Positions 20,670 to 32,218 of a DNA stretch of 39,447 bases are shown here, in pieces; the first letter of the stretch is position 1, and each line of letters opens with the position of its first letter. Origin of the DNA: Microbacterium testaceum (GTDB lineage: Bacteria; Actinomycetota; Actinomycetes; Actinomycetales; Microbacteriaceae); contig NZ_QDFT01000029.1 of NCBI RefSeq assembly GCF_003075375.1, positions 1 to 39,447 of the forward strand, in the 5' to 3' direction. The notes under the pieces were generated by a model. It saw nothing but the letters and a program-made list of their open reading frames with translations, was not told the DNA's origin and ran no database searches. Position numbers and translations under genes: made by a program.

Positions 20670-21230
20670 TCAGCTGATGCGGCCGAGGTACTCGCCGGTG
20701 CGAGTGTCGACCTTGATCTTGGTGCCGGTCTCGAGGAACAGCGGGACCTGCATCTCGTAGCCGGTCTCGACGGTCGCGGGCTTGGTGCCGGCCGACGAGC
20801 GGTCGCCCTGCAGACCCGGCTCGGTGTAGGTGACCTCGAGCACGACGGACGGCGGCATCTCGATGTAGAGGGGGTTGCCGTTGTTCAGCGCGATCTGCAC
20901 CTGCTGGTTCTCGAGCAGGAAGTTGGCGGCGTCGCCGACGGTGGCCGCACCGACGGTGAGCTGGTCGTAGTCGGCGACGTCCATGAAGACGAAGCCCTCG
21001 CCGTCGTTGTAAAGGTACGTGAAGTCGCGGCGGTCGACGTTCTCGGTCTCGATCTTGGCGCCGGCGTTGAAGGTCTTGTCGACGACCTTGCCGCTCATGA
21101 CGTTCTTGAGCTTCGTGCGGACGAACGCGCCGCCCTTGCCGGGCTTGACGTGCTGGAACTCCACGACGCTCCAGAGCTGACCGTCGATGTTCAGGACGAC
21201 GCCGTTCTTGATGTCTGCGGTGGATGCCAT
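20670..21230 (-). CDS. efp: Translation elongation factor P
   Basis: EF-P relieves ribosomes stalled at proline runs. The 186-residue protein has the three beta-barrel domains of the family. The tip loop reads VKPGKGGAF with Lys32, the residue that is modified in some bacteria; no modification enzyme gene (epmA/epmB or similar) is in the window. The signature near the C-terminus is [25 protein letters not shown], with the final [14 protein letters not shown] at 21230 has no clear ribosome site. A candidate -10 (TAGACT, 21284-21289) lies in the gap after aroQ. Confidence 0.98.
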   Translation of the reverse strand: MASTADIKNGVVLNIDGQLWSVVEFQHVKPGKGGAFVRTKLKNVMSGKVVDKTFNAGAKIETENVDRRDFTYLYNDGEGFVFMDVADYDQLTVGAATVGDAANFLLENQQVQIALNNGNPLYIEMPPSVVLEVTYTEPGLQGDRSSAGTKPATVETGYEMQVPLFLETGTKIKVDTRTGEYLGRIS

Positions 21231-21283
21231 GAGTGCCGATATTCCGTTTCGTGAGTCGAAGTGGGGCGAGAGCCCGACGTCTG

Positions 21284-21289
21284 AGTCTA
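21284..21289 (-). promoter_or_regulatory. Candidate -10 element (TAGACT) for efp-nusB
   Basis: GCGTAGACTCAG on the minus strand lies in the 73-bp gap between the aroQ stop and the efp start, giving a leader of nearly 50 nt. No clear -35. Confidence 0.45.
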
Positions 21290-21303
21290 CGCGATCCCCG
21301 CCG

Positions 21304-21762
21304 TCAGCCGTCGGCGCGGCCCGAGACGACCTCGACGAGCAGGTCGACGGCGCGGGCGTACCCGGGAACTCCCTCGCCGATGACGTGCACGACCGCGACG
21401 TCCTCGATGTACGAGAAGTGCCGGAACGCCTCGCGCTCCTTGATGTTCGAGATGTGCACCTCGGCCACCGGCAGATCGACGGATGCCAGGGCGTCCCGCA
21501 GCGCGACCGAGGTGTGCGTGAGTCCTCCGGCGTTGATCACGATGCCGGCGCAGTCCAGACGGGCGGCGTGGATGGCGTCGATGAGCACGCCCTCGTGATT
21601 GCTCTGGATCGCGCGCACCTCGAGACCGTGGCGGTCGGCGGCCTCGGCCGTGACGCGCTCGACGTCGGCCAGGGTGTCGCGGCCGTAGATCTCGGGCTGA
21701 CGCGTGCCGAGCAGGTTGAGGTTGGGGCCGTTGACGAGCAGCAGTCGGCGGGGCGTGGTCAT
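21304..21762 (-). CDS. aroQ: 3-dehydroquinate dehydratase, type II
   Basis: AroQ converts 3-dehydroquinate to 3-dehydroshikimate, step three of the shikimate pathway. The 152-residue size is that of the type II (dodecameric) enzyme. Signatures are [21 protein letters not shown] (with the catalytic Tyr at its end), [30 protein letters not shown] and the substrate-binding [14 protein letters not shown]. The ATG at 21762 is chosen because longer readings are foreign. A possible -10 ends 7 nt before this ATG, so the mRNA may be leaderless. It is separated from aroB by a GNAT gene and a 233-bp repeat-bearing gap. Confidence 0.97.
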   Translation of the reverse strand: MTTPRRLLLVNGPNLNLLGTRQPEIYGRDTLADVERVTAEAADRHGLEVRAIQSNHEGVLIDAIHAARLDCAGIVINAGGLTHTSVALRDALASVDLPVAEVHISNIKEREAFRHFSYIEDVAVVHVIGEGVPGYARAVDLLVEVVSGRADG

Positions 21763-21769
21763 GTCCCGC

Positions 21770-21775
21770 ACGCTA
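21770..21775 (-). promoter_or_regulatory. Candidate -10 element (TAGCGT) for aroQ, leaderless
   Basis: On the minus strand GATAGCGT is followed by seven bases and the ATG. The position is that of a leaderless start. The hexamer is an imperfect match, and the bases GCGGGAC before the ATG could instead be a poor ribosome site. Confidence 0.3.
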
Positions 21776-21785
21776 TCAGCGTCGC

Positions 21786-21809
21786 CCCTGCGCGCTGAGG
21801 CGCGCGGGG
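21786..21809 (-). terminator. Hairpin between the GNAT gene and aroQ
   Basis: A 10-bp stem (one T-G pair) with loop TGAG lies 24 bp before the aroQ start. It could end the aroB-GNAT transcript just upstream of the aroQ promoter. No T tract is present. Confidence 0.45.
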
Positions 21810-21876
21810 ACGGTGCCCGCGCCGTACGAGCCGACGCGCTCGACGAAGGGGTGCGGGCATGGGTCCCGGGGCGGCC

Positions 21877-21933
21877 CGGAACTCGGAGAGGCGCGCGGAA
21901 CTCGGAGGATCGCGCGGGAACCATCCGAGTTCG
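21877..21933. repeat. Intergenic GGAACTCGGAG repeats
   Basis: CGGAACTCGGAG occurs at 21877-21888 and 21896-21907, followed by the inverted copy ATCCGAGTTCG at 21923-21933. GAACTCGGA and TCCGAGTTC can pair across a 17-nt loop. The same core recurs in the 98-bp array at 31813-32106, so this is probably a dispersed intergenic element. The rest of the 21763-21995 gap holds no gene. Confidence 0.65.
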
Positions 21934-21995
21934 CTGCGATGATCCGCGCTTCGGCACCGCGTCGGGCGCGGGCGCGGGAGGAACCCCGCCCCGCC

Positions 21996-22541
21996 TCAGA
22001 GCGTGCGCAGCGAACGGCTCATCGCGAGCTCGGGCCCGATCGGACCGGTGAACTCCTCGCCGGTCGGGACGAAGCCGGAGCGGCGGTACACCGCTCGTGC
22101 CCGCGCGTTGTCGACGTGGACGTCCAGGGCGAGCACCTCGAAGCCCTGATCGCGGGTCCAGCGGGCGGCGGCGTCCAGCAGCGCGTCGATGGTCCCCGTG
22201 CCGCGGGCGGCGGGGTCCACCCACACGCCCACGACGTCCGCGCGCGCGTCGTGCAACCGGCGCCCGGTGTGGTCGACGTCGCCCGCGCGGCGGACGAGTA
22301 CGGTCACGGTGCCGACCCATGCGTCGCCGTCCTCGGCGACGAACATCGCCGCTGTGTCGCCGGCCGCGCCGCCGGCGGCTCGTTCGTCCCCGAACGCCGG
22401 GTCGCGATCGCGCTCCTGCTCGTACGTGGTGAGGAAGGCGATGGATGCCGCCGGGTCGCTCACCGCGCGAAGCCTCAGCTCGCGCACGCGCGCGCCCTCT
22501 CCGGCCCGAACGCGACGGACGGTGACACCCGCGGCGCTCAC
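21996..22541 (-). CDS. GNAT-family N-acetyltransferase
   Basis: The protein transfers an acetyl group from acetyl-CoA to an unknown substrate. The 181 residues show the GNAT order: VTVRRVRAGEGARVRELRLRA at the start, strands WVGTVTVLVRR, the CoA-binding segment VVGVWVDPAARGTGTIDALL (R/Q-x-x-G-x-G/A type) and the C-terminal LALDVHVDNARARAVYRRSGF. I chose the GTG at 22541 because GGAG lies seven bases upstream; a GTG at 22562, overlapping aroB by 8 nt, is possible. It is inserted between aroB and aroQ on the same strand, so it is probably cotranscribed with the aro genes, although no link to shikimate chemistry is evident. Confidence 0.88.
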   Translation of the reverse strand: MSAAGVTVRRVRAGEGARVRELRLRAVSDPAASIAFLTTYEQERDRDPAFGDERAAGGAAGDTAAMFVAEDGDAWVGTVTVLVRRAGDVDHTGRRLHDARADVVGVWVDPAARGTGTIDALLDAAARWTRDQGFEVLALDVHVDNARARAVYRRSGFVPTGEEFTGPIGPELAMSRSLRTL

Positions 22542-22554
22542 GAGGCGCTCCGGA

Positions 22555-23631
22555 TCACGCACCGACCTCCTGGTAGGCCGCGAACAGGAGCGACTCGTCG
22601 GGGGCCTGCAGCACGGTGGGCCGGGCGAGGTCGTCGAGCACGATGAACCGCAGCATGCTGCCGCGGCTCTTCTTGTCGCGCTGCATCGTGGCCTTGAGCG
22701 TCTGGAACGCCCCCGCGCGGTAGGTCGTGGGCAGCCCGAGCGACTCGAGCACGGTGCGGTGGCGCTGGGCGACGTCGTCCGAGAGTCGTCCGGCGAGCCG
22801 GGACAGCTCGGCGGCGAACACCATGCCCACCGAGATCGCCGCGCCGTGACGCCAGCGGTACCGCTCGGCGTGCTCGATCGCGTGGCCGAGCGTGTGGCCG
22901 TAGTTGAGCACCTCGCGCAGGCCCGCCTCGCGCAGGTCCTCGCCGACGACGCGCACCTTCATGTCGATCGCGAGCTCGACGCAGCGGCGGAACGCGTCGC
23001 CGCGCGGGTCGACGATCCCGGTCGGGTCGGCCTCGATCAGATCCAGGATCTCGGGATGCCAGATGAAGCCCGCCTTGACCACCTCGGCGAAACCGGCGGT
23101 CGCCTCGTTCTTCGACAGCGTGTCGAGCAGGTCGAGGTCGCACACGACGGCGACGGGGGGCCAGAACGCGCCGACGAGGTTCTTGCCCTCGGCGGTGTTG
23201 ATCCCCGTCTTGCCGCCGACAGCGGCATCCACCATTCCCAGGACCGTGGTGGGCACCTGCACCAGGGCGACCCCGCGCAGCCAGGTGGCGGCCACGAAAC
23301 CGGCGAGGTCCGTGACCGCTCCCCCGCCGAAGCCGATGACGACGTCGGTGCGGGTGAAGTCGGCTTGACCCATGACCTGCCAGCAGAACGCGGCGACCTC
23401 GACGCGCTTGCCCTGCTCGGCGTCGGGGATCTCGGCCAGCAGCACCTGCCGGTCGCCCATGAGCTGGGCGCGCAGAGCCTCGGCCTGCTTCGCGAGCGTC
23501 GGCGGGTGCACGACGAGCACCTTCTGCGCGGCGGCCGGGAGCTTCTCGCCCAGGCTCGCGAGCAGGCCGCGACCGACGGTGATGTCGTAACCGGGGTCTC
23601 CGGCGACGGTGATGGTGGTGGTCTCGCTCAT
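22555..23631 (-). CDS. aroB: 3-dehydroquinate synthase
   Basis: AroB cyclises DAHP to 3-dehydroquinate, the second shikimate step, using NAD and a divalent metal. The 358-residue protein contains the NAD-binding [39 protein letters not shown], the metal-ligand region [12 protein letters not shown] and the His motif [11 protein letters not shown]. Length and order are normal. Its ATG overlaps the aroK stop by 4 nt (ATGA). Confidence 0.98.
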   Translation of the reverse strand: MSETTTITVAGDPGYDITVGRGLLASLGEKLPAAAQKVLVVHPPTLAKQAEALRAQLMGDRQVLLAEIPDAEQGKRVEVAAFCWQVMGQADFTRTDVVIGFGGGAVTDLAGFVAATWLRGVALVQVPTTVLGMVDAAVGGKTGINTAEGKNLVGAFWPPVAVVCDLDLLDTLSKNEATAGFAEVVKAGFIWHPEILDLIEADPTGIVDPRGDAFRRCVELAIDMKVRVVGEDLREAGLREVLNYGHTLGHAIEHAERYRWRHGAAISVGMVFAAELSRLAGRLSDDVAQRHRTVLESLGLPTTYRAGAFQTLKATMQRDKKSRGSMLRFIVLDDLARPTVLQAPDESLLFAAYQEVGA

Positions 23632-24296
23632 GGTGTCTCCTCGACCTCGACGCTGCGCGCCCAGGTCACGATGTCGTCGACGACGCGGGACAGGGGTCCC
23701 GACGACGTGTCGAAGGCGATGTCGGCGGTCGCCTCGTAGAGGGGGCGCCGCTCTTCGTAGATGCGCCGCCAGCGTTCGGCGGGGTCTTCTCCGCTCAGCA
23801 GCGGGCGGTCGTCGCCGTGGATCCGGGATGCCACGACGTTCGGCGCGACGGTCAACAGCACCACGTGGTGGGCGGCCAGGCGGTCGCGCGTCAGCGGGTC
23901 GAGCACCGCTCCCCCGCCGAGGGCGACGACGCCGCCGCGGGCGAGCGCCTCGACGACGGCATCCCTCTCGAGAGCACGGAAGTGCGCCTCGCCGTGCGCG
24001 GAGAACAGGTCGCGGATGGGACCGTGATCGCGCACCACGATCTTGTCGGTGTCGCTGAACGACGCGCCCAGGGCGCGTGCGACGCGGCGTCCGACGCTCG
24101 TCTTGCCTGCTCCCATCGGCCCGATGAGCACGATCGCGGCGCGCTCGCGCGCGGCAGCCCCGCCGAGCTCGGGCGCGGCAGCCCCGCCGTGCTCGGGCGC
24201 GGCAGCCCCGCCGTGCTCGGGCGCGGCAGCCTCGCCGTGCTCGGGCGCGGCATCAGCGGCGGGGGCGTCGCTCGGCACCCGCTCAGGCGAGGTCAT
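23628..24296 (-). CDS. aroK: Shikimate kinase with a repetitive N-terminal extension
   Basis: AroK phosphorylates shikimate. The kinase core begins near residue 53 ([19 protein letters not shown], Walker A) and continues with [13 protein letters not shown], the FRALERDAV and GGGAVLD segments, the lid [11 protein letters not shown] and [12 protein letters not shown]. That core is the usual 170 residues; before it stand about 52 extra residues that include four copies of the 8-residue unit PEHGGAAA (24151-24246). The ATG at 24296 ([12 protein letters not shown]) overlaps the aroC end by 14 nt, and no good start lies nearer the core, so the extension is probably translated. It is likely a disordered tail. 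Confidence 0.95.
   Translation of the reverse strand: MTSPERVPSDAPAADAAPEHGEAAAPEHGGAAAPEHGGAAAPELGGAAARERAAIVLIGPMGAGKTSVGRRVARALGASFSDTDKIVVRDHGPIRDLFSAHGEAHFRALERDAVVEALARGGVVALGGGAVLDPLTRDRLAAHHVVLLTVAPNVVASRIHGDDRPLLSGEDPAERWRRIYEERRPLYEATADIAFDTSSGPLSRVVDDIVTWARSVEVEETP
24151..24246. repeat. 24-bp tandem repeat inside aroK (four copies)
   Basis: Four units of 24 bp begin at 24151, 24175, 24199 and 24223, followed by a partial unit. Units two and three are identical. Because 24 is divisible by three, copy number can change without breaking the aroK frame. Confidence 0.9.
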
Positions 24297-25509
24297 GCGC
24301 GAGCAGCGCGGCGTCCGACGCGTCGGTCGAGCGCAGGGTCTCGGGCAGGTTCGCCAGGTAGGTCTCGAGGTTGCGCCGCGTCTCGGCGACGTTGTCGCCA
24401 CCGAACTTCTCGAGCACGGCATCCGCGAGGGTCACCGCGACCATGGCCTCGGCGACGACACCCGAGGCGGGCACCGCGCACACGTCGGAGCGCTGGTGGT
24501 GGGCGGCCGCGGTGTCGCCGGTGGCGACGTCGACGGTGCGCAGAGCCTTGGGGATCGTCGCGATCGGCTTCATGCCCGCGCGCACGCGCAGCACGGTACC
24601 GGTCGACATCCCGCCCTCGGTTCCGCCCGCGCGATCGGAGGACCGCGTGATCCCGTCGGCCGTGGCGAACAGTTCGTCGTGCGCCTGCGAACCGCGGCGG
24701 GTGGTGGTGAGGAAGCCGTCGCCGACCTCGACGCCCTTGATCGCCTGGATGCTCATGAGCGCCTGGGCGAGTCGCGCGTCGAGACGGCGGTCCCACTGCA
24801 CGTGCGAGCCGAGTCCCGGCGGCAGACCGTAGGCGAGCACCTCGACGATGCCGCCGAGGGTGTCGCCGGCCTTCTTGGCGTCGTCGACCTCGGCGACCAT
24901 CGCGGCGCTCGTGTCGGCGTGGAAGCACCGCAGCGGGTCGGCGTCGAGACGGTCGACGTCGTCGGGCGTGGGGAGCTCCGCGTCGTCGGGGACGCGCACG
25001 GGACCGATCGACAGGGTGTGGCTGACCAGACGGATGCCGAGCTCGTTCAGGAACGAGCGCGCGATCGCGCCGAGGGCCACGCGGGCCGCCGTCTCGCGGG
25101 CCGAGGCGCGCTCGAGGATCGGACGGGCCTCGTCGAAGCCGTACTTCTGCATGCCGACGAGGTCGGCGTGGCCGGGACGCGGGCGCGTCAGAGCGGCGCC
25201 GCGTCCGCGCGAACGGTCGGACAGCTCGACGGGCTCGGGGCTCATGACCTCGGTCCACTTGGGCCACTCGGTGTTGCCGATGCGCAGGGCGATCGGGCTG
25301 CCGATGGTGAAGCCGTGCACGATGCCGGTCGAGAGGGTCAGCTCGTCCTCTTCGAACTTCATGCGCGAGCCGCGGCCGTAGCCCAGACGGCGGCGCGCGA
25401 GTTCGGCGCGGATCTGGGCCGAAGAGACGGGGACGCCGGCCGGCATCCCCTCCATGAGGGCGATCAGTTCGGGGCCGTGGGACTCGCCGGCGGTGAGGAC
25501 GCGAAGCAT
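24283..25509 (-). CDS. aroC: Chorismate synthase
   Basis: AroC makes chorismate from EPSP with reduced FMN, the last step of the pathway. The 408-residue protein has the three family signatures: [18 protein letters not shown] near the start, the [17 protein letters not shown] region, and [14 protein letters not shown] for FMN binding; [13 protein letters not shown] lies between them. ATG at 25509, four bases after the aroE stop. It overlaps aroK by 14 nt. All residues I would expect are present. Confidence 0.98.
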   Translation of the reverse strand: MLRVLTAGESHGPELIALMEGMPAGVPVSSAQIRAELARRRLGYGRGSRMKFEEDELTLSTGIVHGFTIGSPIALRIGNTEWPKWTEVMSPEPVELSDRSRGRGAALTRPRPGHADLVGMQKYGFDEARPILERASARETAARVALGAIARSFLNELGIRLVSHTLSIGPVRVPDDAELPTPDDVDRLDADPLRCFHADTSAAMVAEVDDAKKAGDTLGGIVEVLAYGLPPGLGSHVQWDRRLDARLAQALMSIQAIKGVEVGDGFLTTTRRGSQAHDELFATADGITRSSDRAGGTEGGMSTGTVLRVRAGMKPIATIPKALRTVDVATGDTAAAHHQRSDVCAVPASGVVAEAMVAVTLADAVLEKFGGDNVAETRRNLETYLANLPETLRSTDASDAALLAHDLA

Positions 25510-25513
25510 GCCC

Positions 25514-26350
25514 CTAGTCTCCCATGAGCGCGGTGCGCATCGCGGCCAGCACCTCGGCCTCGCGCGCGAGCGGGACCGTCGGGTCGGCGCCGACGAACAC
25601 CCGCACCTGCAGGAGGGCCTGGTGCAGCAGCATCCGCAGCCCGTCGTGCGCGGCCACGCCGGCGCGGTCCCAGGCCCGCGCGAGCGGGGTCGGCCATCCG
25701 CCGTAGACGACGTCGACGAGGGGTCCCGAGGTGGATGCCAGCACCCCGGCCATCGCGCCCAGGTCGGTTCCGCCGGGCAGGGCGGCGATCGTCGCGTCGA
25801 CGGTGACGGGGTCCGGCTCGTCGATCGCCGAGACGCGCACATGCGCACCGAGGAGGGGACCGAGCGCCGCGAGGGCGGCCGCGGCCTCGGGTCGGCGTGC
25901 ACGCACCTCGACCTCGCCCGCGCCCGCCCGGACCGCCGAGACGACGGCGGAGGTCGCCGTGGCCCCCGCGCCGAGCACCCGCACGCGGGCGGGGCGACGG
26001 ACGCCGACCTCGTCGAGGGCCCGGGCGAGCCCTCCGACATCGGTGTTGAAGCCATGCGGCCCGCCGTCGGTCAGCAGGTAGGTGTTGACCGCACCGGTCA
26101 GGCGCGCATCGTCGTCGAGCGTCGCGGCTCGCGCCGCGGCGACGTGCTTGAGCGGCATCGTCAGCGACAGGCCGCGCCAGGCGGCATCCAGGCCTTCGAT
26201 CTCGACGTCGAAACGCGCGTCGTCGACCTGGCGTCGGTCGTACTCCCAGTCCAGGCCGAGCACGCCGTAGGCGGCGGAATGCAGCCGGGGCGACCGCGAA
26301 TGCGCGATCGGGTCGCCCCAGACGGCCAGGCGGGTGGGGCCGGTCAGCAT
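25514..26350 (-). CDS. aroE: Shikimate dehydrogenase
   Basis: AroE reduces 3-dehydroshikimate with NADPH. The 278-residue protein starts [21 protein letters not shown] (substrate-binding Ser-x-Ser), with the catalytic Lys in LTMPLKHV, the FNTDVGG motif and the nucleotide-binding [15 protein letters not shown]. The NADP-specific loop is short (RARRPE). The C-terminal [11 protein letters not shown] is typical. The ATG at 26350 overlaps the mltG stop by 7 nt. Confidence 0.96.
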   Translation of the reverse strand: MLTGPTRLAVWGDPIAHSRSPRLHSAAYGVLGLDWEYDRRQVDDARFDVEIEGLDAAWRGLSLTMPLKHVAAARAATLDDDARLTGAVNTYLLTDGGPHGFNTDVGGLARALDEVGVRRPARVRVLGAGATATSAVVSAVRAGAGEVEVRARRPEAAAALAALGPLLGAHVRVSAIDEPDPVTVDATIAALPGGTDLGAMAGVLASTSGPLVDVVYGGWPTPLARAWDRAGVAAHDGLRMLLHQALLQVRVFVGADPTVPLAREAEVLAAMRTALMGD

Positions 26351-28215
26351 CCGCCGTCGGGGTTCTCGCGGCACCACGCCTGGAACTGCTCGACGGCCTT
26401 CAGCTGGTCGGCGTACGTCGTCGAGAAGACGGTCTCGCCGGTGGCGAGGTTGACCGTCGTGAAGTAGTACCAGGTGCCGTCCACGGGCTTCATGGCCGCG
26501 TCGATCGCCAGGTCGCCGGGGTTGGCGATCGGGCCGATCGGCAGGCCCGGGCGGATGTACGTGTTCCACGGGTTGTCGCTCGTGAGGGCGTTCTCGGACG
26601 ACGACGACGACCCGGCATCCAACTCCCCCGCTCCGTACTGCGCGGTGGAGTCCATCTGCAGCAGGCCGTGGGTCTCGTCGTTGTCGGGCTGGAGGCGGTT
26701 CTCGATGACGCGCGAGACCTTGTAGAAGTCCTCGCTGCTGCGCGCCTCGCGCTCGATGATCGACGCGATGATGAGGATGCGTTCGCGGTCCGCCTCGGGC
26801 ACGCCCGCGGTGTCGAGCGACTGCACGGTGCGCTGCACCATGCGCTCGATGACCTGTTGCGCGGTGACGCCCTCGTCGAAGTCGTAGGTGGCGGGGAAGA
26901 TCCAGCCCTCGAGCGTCGAGGCGGGCACGCCGTACTGCGAGGGGTCGGCGGTGGCGGCGTCGAGGTCGGCGCGCGGGATGCCGATCTGCTCCGAGATGAC
27001 GTCGAGCGACTGCTTCAGCGTCAGTCCCTCGCGCAGCTGCACGGTGTAGTTCAGGCGGTTCTCGGGGTTGCGCAGCGCCGTCAGCACGGCCTCAGACGTC
27101 ATCTGCTGCTGCAGCTTGTAGACCCCGGGCTGGAAGGTGAAGACGACGGAGTTGTCGACCATGTACTTGTACAGCGAGTTCGAGGCCTTGGTGATGCCGG
27201 CCTCGAAGAGCTTGGGCGAGACAGACGCGCCGGTGTCGCCCGACACGATCGTGACGCGCGCTTCGCCCGTGGCCTGTCCGGCTTCGTAGTCGAGGGGCTC
27301 GCCGTTGCCGAGGAACGCCTGGATGCGATCGCCGTAGGTGTTCCAGAGGGCGAAGCCGCCGCCGGCGATGCCGCCGACCAGCAGCAGCACGACGAACAGG
27401 GCGATCCACCCGCCGACACGGCGGCGTCGGCGCGGCGGTGCGGTCACGGTCTGGCCCATCTCGTGCGTGGTGGTCTGGCCGGTGAAGAGGTCTTCGAGCG
27501 AACCGGATGCCGCGGCCCGCGGCGTCGACGAGGCCGCGGCGGCGGTGGCCCCGGCACCGACCAGTGCGGGCTCGCGATCGCGCGAGGGTTCGGCGGCGGC
27601 CGCGGGGCCGGTGCGGCGCGCGGATCCGGCGCTGCGCGGGGCGTCGTCGCTGGGCGATCCCGGGGCGGTGCGCGCGGCGTCGGGGCCGGCGCCGGTGCGG
27701 CGGGGACCGGGACGACCGGGGGCGGCGGTGTCGTTCCCGCGAGGCGCGGGGTCGCGCGGAGGGACGATTCCGTCGGCGGAGACCGCGGCGGCGCGGGGGG
27801 CGGGGGCCGGGGCCGGGGCGTCTGCGGTGCGCGGGGCGTCTGCGGGGATGCCGTCGTCACCCGGGGCGTCGCCGTCGGCGGGACGCTCGGCCGGGGCCGC
27901 CGCGAAGCGGCGGGCCGGGATGTCGTCCGCGGGGGGATCGTTCGGCGTCGTGGCGGTGGCCGCCGGCTGCTCACCGGGGGCGCGTCGTGCCGCGTCGAAG
28001 CGGATGGCCGGTTCGGCGGCGGCATCCGATGTCGTCCCGGTCGGGCCGGTCTCGGCGCGGCGGGCTTCGCGGGCGGCTCGACGCGACAGCGGCGCGGACG
28101 ACTCCGTCGCGCCGTCGTCGGACGAACGCCCGGGGCGCGCACCCGTGCGCGGGTCGGGAAGACGGCCGTACAGGTCGGCGAACGGATCGCTCTCGGGGGG
28201 CTGGTTGTCGGGCAT
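26344..28215 (-). CDS. mltG: Endolytic murein transglycosylase
   Basis: MltG (YceG-like) cuts nascent glycan strands at the outer face of the membrane. The 623 residues divide into a long cytoplasmic, Pro/Ala/Arg-rich region (1 to about 265), one membrane helix (GWIALFVVLLLVGGIAGGGF, about 267-286) and the extracellular LysM-like plus YceG domain. The catalytic-Glu region is IIASIIEREARSSEDFYKVS near 480-500, followed by LQMDSTAQYG and the diagnostic RPGLPIGPIANPGDLAIDAA. The start at 28215 (MPDNQPPESDPFADLYG) is one base after the ruvX stop. In actinobacteria this gene sits regularly between ruvX and aroE. The long N-terminus is poorly conserved in the family. Confidence 0.95.
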   Translation of the reverse strand: MPDNQPPESDPFADLYGRLPDPRTGARPGRSSDDGATESSAPLSRRAAREARRAETGPTGTTSDAAAEPAIRFDAARRAPGEQPAATATTPNDPPADDIPARRFAAAPAERPADGDAPGDDGIPADAPRTADAPAPAPAPRAAAVSADGIVPPRDPAPRGNDTAAPGRPGPRRTGAGPDAARTAPGSPSDDAPRSAGSARRTGPAAAAEPSRDREPALVGAGATAAAASSTPRAAASGSLEDLFTGQTTTHEMGQTVTAPPRRRRRVGGWIALFVVLLLVGGIAGGGFALWNTYGDRIQAFLGNGEPLDYEAGQATGEARVTIVSGDTGASVSPKLFEAGITKASNSLYKYMVDNSVVFTFQPGVYKLQQQMTSEAVLTALRNPENRLNYTVQLREGLTLKQSLDVISEQIGIPRADLDAATADPSQYGVPASTLEGWIFPATYDFDEGVTAQQVIERMVQRTVQSLDTAGVPEADRERILIIASIIEREARSSEDFYKVSRVIENRLQPDNDETHGLLQMDSTAQYGAGELDAGSSSSSENALTSDNPWNTYIRPGLPIGPIANPGDLAIDAAMKPVDGTWYYFTTVNLATGETVFSTTYADQLKAVEQFQAWCRENPDGGC

Positions 28216-28216
28216 G

Positions 28217-28686
28217 TCAGGCGGGCTCCTGTCCCGGTGATACGGCGGGTCCGGCCGGCTCGCCGGACTGTCGCTCCACGTCGAGCGCCTGCTGCAGAAG
28301 GACCACAGCGGCGACTTGATCCACAATGCTACGAGAATCCCGCTGGGAACGTCCCGCCTGCCGCAGCACCCCGTGCGCCGACACGGTGCTCAGACGCTCG
28401 TCGACGAGCCGGACGGGCATCGGCAGCGCGGCGGCGAGGGCCGCTGCGAAACCGCGCGCATCGGTGGTCGACGGGGTGTCGTCGCCGCGGAGGTTCAGCG
28501 GCAGCCCGACGAGCACCTCGAACGCCTCGTACTCGGCGGCCAGGGCGGCGATCCGGCGCACCGGCTCGCCCTTGCGCGGAACCGTCTCGACGGGAACGGC
28601 CAGCAGTCCGTCGGGATCGGAGCGCGCGACGCCCACGCGGGCGCGCCCCACGTCGATCCCGAGACGGATGCCGCGCCGGAACCCCG

Positions 28687-28690
<4 letters not shown>
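28217..28690 (-). CDS. ruvX: YqgF/RuvX family RNase H-fold nuclease
   Basis: This is the YqgF/RuvX protein, an RNase H-fold nuclease linked to 16S rRNA 5' processing or Holliday junctions. The 157 residues show the fold markers LGIDVGRARVGVA (first catalytic Asp), VLVGLPLNL, VRLVDERLSTV (Glu) and the final SIVDQVAAVVLLQ (last Asp). The GTG start at 28690 overlaps the alaS stop by 4 nt (GTGA), and mltG follows after one base. The C-terminal tail of about 15 residues (SGEPAGPAVSPGQEPA) is an unconserved extension. Confidence 0.95.
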
Positions 28691-31356
<2,666 letters not shown>

Positions 31357-31417
31357 GGCGGGTCTTTCCGTACGCGTGCGGCGTCGCCCCCGGTGAAGGG
31401 GGGATGCCGCAGGGAGG

Positions 31418-31726
31418 TCAGTTCGAGGAGGTGATGGTCTTCTTGGCCGCGGCGGCGGCATCGCCCACCGCGTCGGCCGCGTGCGTCGCGGCGTCGGAGG
31501 CGTGGTTCGCGACGGAGCCGGCGGCACTCTTGGCGTCGTCGATGATGTCCGACAGGCGCGTCTCCTGAGCGTGGTACGCGTCGGTCATGCGATCGGTGAA
31601 TTCGCCGATGCGGGCGTCGAGCTGAGCGAACAGCTCCTGGCCGCGGGGATCCTTGTTGACCAGGTGGGCGGCGACGAAACCGCCGGCGATACCCAGCGCG
31701 AACCAGACGAGGCTTTTCACGGTCAC
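31418..31726 (-). CDS. Small membrane-anchored Ala-rich protein, function unknown
   Basis: The product is about 102 residues: a short membrane helix (VWFALGIAGGFVAAHLV, near 7-23), a basic-acidic junction (NKDPRGQELFAQLD) and a long amphipathic, alanine-rich helical tail (DDAKSAAGSVANHASDAA and on). This could be an inner-membrane anchored coiled coil. It lies upstream of alaS, where small hypothetical genes are found in related genomes. The start is uncertain: GTG at 31726 has AGGA seven bases upstream; GTGs at 31729 and 31720 are alternatives. Whether it shares the alaS transcript is unclear; 61 bp separate them. Confidence 0.8.
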   Translation of the reverse strand: MTVKSLVWFALGIAGGFVAAHLVNKDPRGQELFAQLDARIGEFTDRMTDAYHAQETRLSDIIDDAKSAAGSVANHASDAATHAADAVGDAAAAAKKTITSSN

Positions 31727-31812
31727 CACTTCTTCCTCGGGACGACGCCGCGGTCGCGGCATCCCCCATCGTAGGCGAGGCCCCCGTGCGGTGCGCGAGC
31801 GTCGCGGAGCCC

Positions 31813-32106
31813 GCGTGGCGTCGCAAAGCTCGGACGAACGCACCGTTCTCGGAGCCGTGCGCCGCAGAAGTCCGAGTTCGGTGCGCTTCTCCGAGCTCGG
31901 TGCCCCCGCCGCGTGGCGCCACGAAGCTCGGACGAACGCGCCGTTCTCGGAGCTTTGCGCCGCAGAAGTCCGGGTTCGGTGCGTTTCTCCGAGTTCGGTG
32001 CCCCCGCCGCGTGGCGTCGCGAAGCTCGGACGAACGCACCGTTCTCGGAGCCGTGCGCCGCGGAAGTCCGAGTTCGGTGCGTTTCTCCGAGGTCGGCGCC
32101 CGCCCC
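31813..32106. repeat. Three tandem 98-bp units, each an imperfect long hairpin
   Basis: Units start at 31813, 31911 and 32009, exactly 98 bp apart, and differ at a few positions. Each begins GCGTGGCG, and within each the two halves are imperfectly complementary: minus-strand CTCGGAG-AAACGCACCG-AACTCGGA pairs with the later CTCCGAG-AACGGTGCGTT-CGTCCGAG, giving about 23 of 31 matched positions around a loop near TGCGGCGCA. Since 98 is not a multiple of three, no frame is kept through the array, so it is not protein-coding. The gap 31727-32218 holds this array and the rpsD terminator; no gene was seen. Confidence 0.92.
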
Positions 32107-32172
32107 GAGCGCGCCGCGGCGCCCGATCGGGTCACGGCGCCCGCGCGTGCGGATTCCGCGGGGCGGGAACGA

Positions 32173-32204
32173 CGAAGGGCGCCGGGAGAACCCGACGCCC
32201 TTCG
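32173..32204 (-). terminator. Hairpin terminator after rpsD
   Basis: CGAAGGGCGCCGGG (32173-32186) pairs with CCCGACGCCCTTCG (32191-32204) around AGAA, 14 positions with one weak (G-T on the minus strand) pair. It begins 14 bp past the rpsD stop on the minus strand. Confidence 0.8.
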
Positions 32205-32218
32205 TGTGCTCGCTGGGA

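Noticed and set aside
16366..20760. Plus-strand open frame of 1464 codons opposite the SNF2 gene and nusB
   Set aside because: Shadow of minus-strand genes; rich in Arg/Gly/Asp patterns typical of complementary frames.
21996..22562. Longer GNAT start at GTG 22562
   Set aside because: The GTG at 22541 has a better placed GGAG; the longer form is kept only as an alternative.
31387..31402. CCCCC-GGTGAA-GGGGG hairpin between the small membrane protein and alaS
   Set aside because: Only five certain pairs; too short to call a terminator or attenuator.
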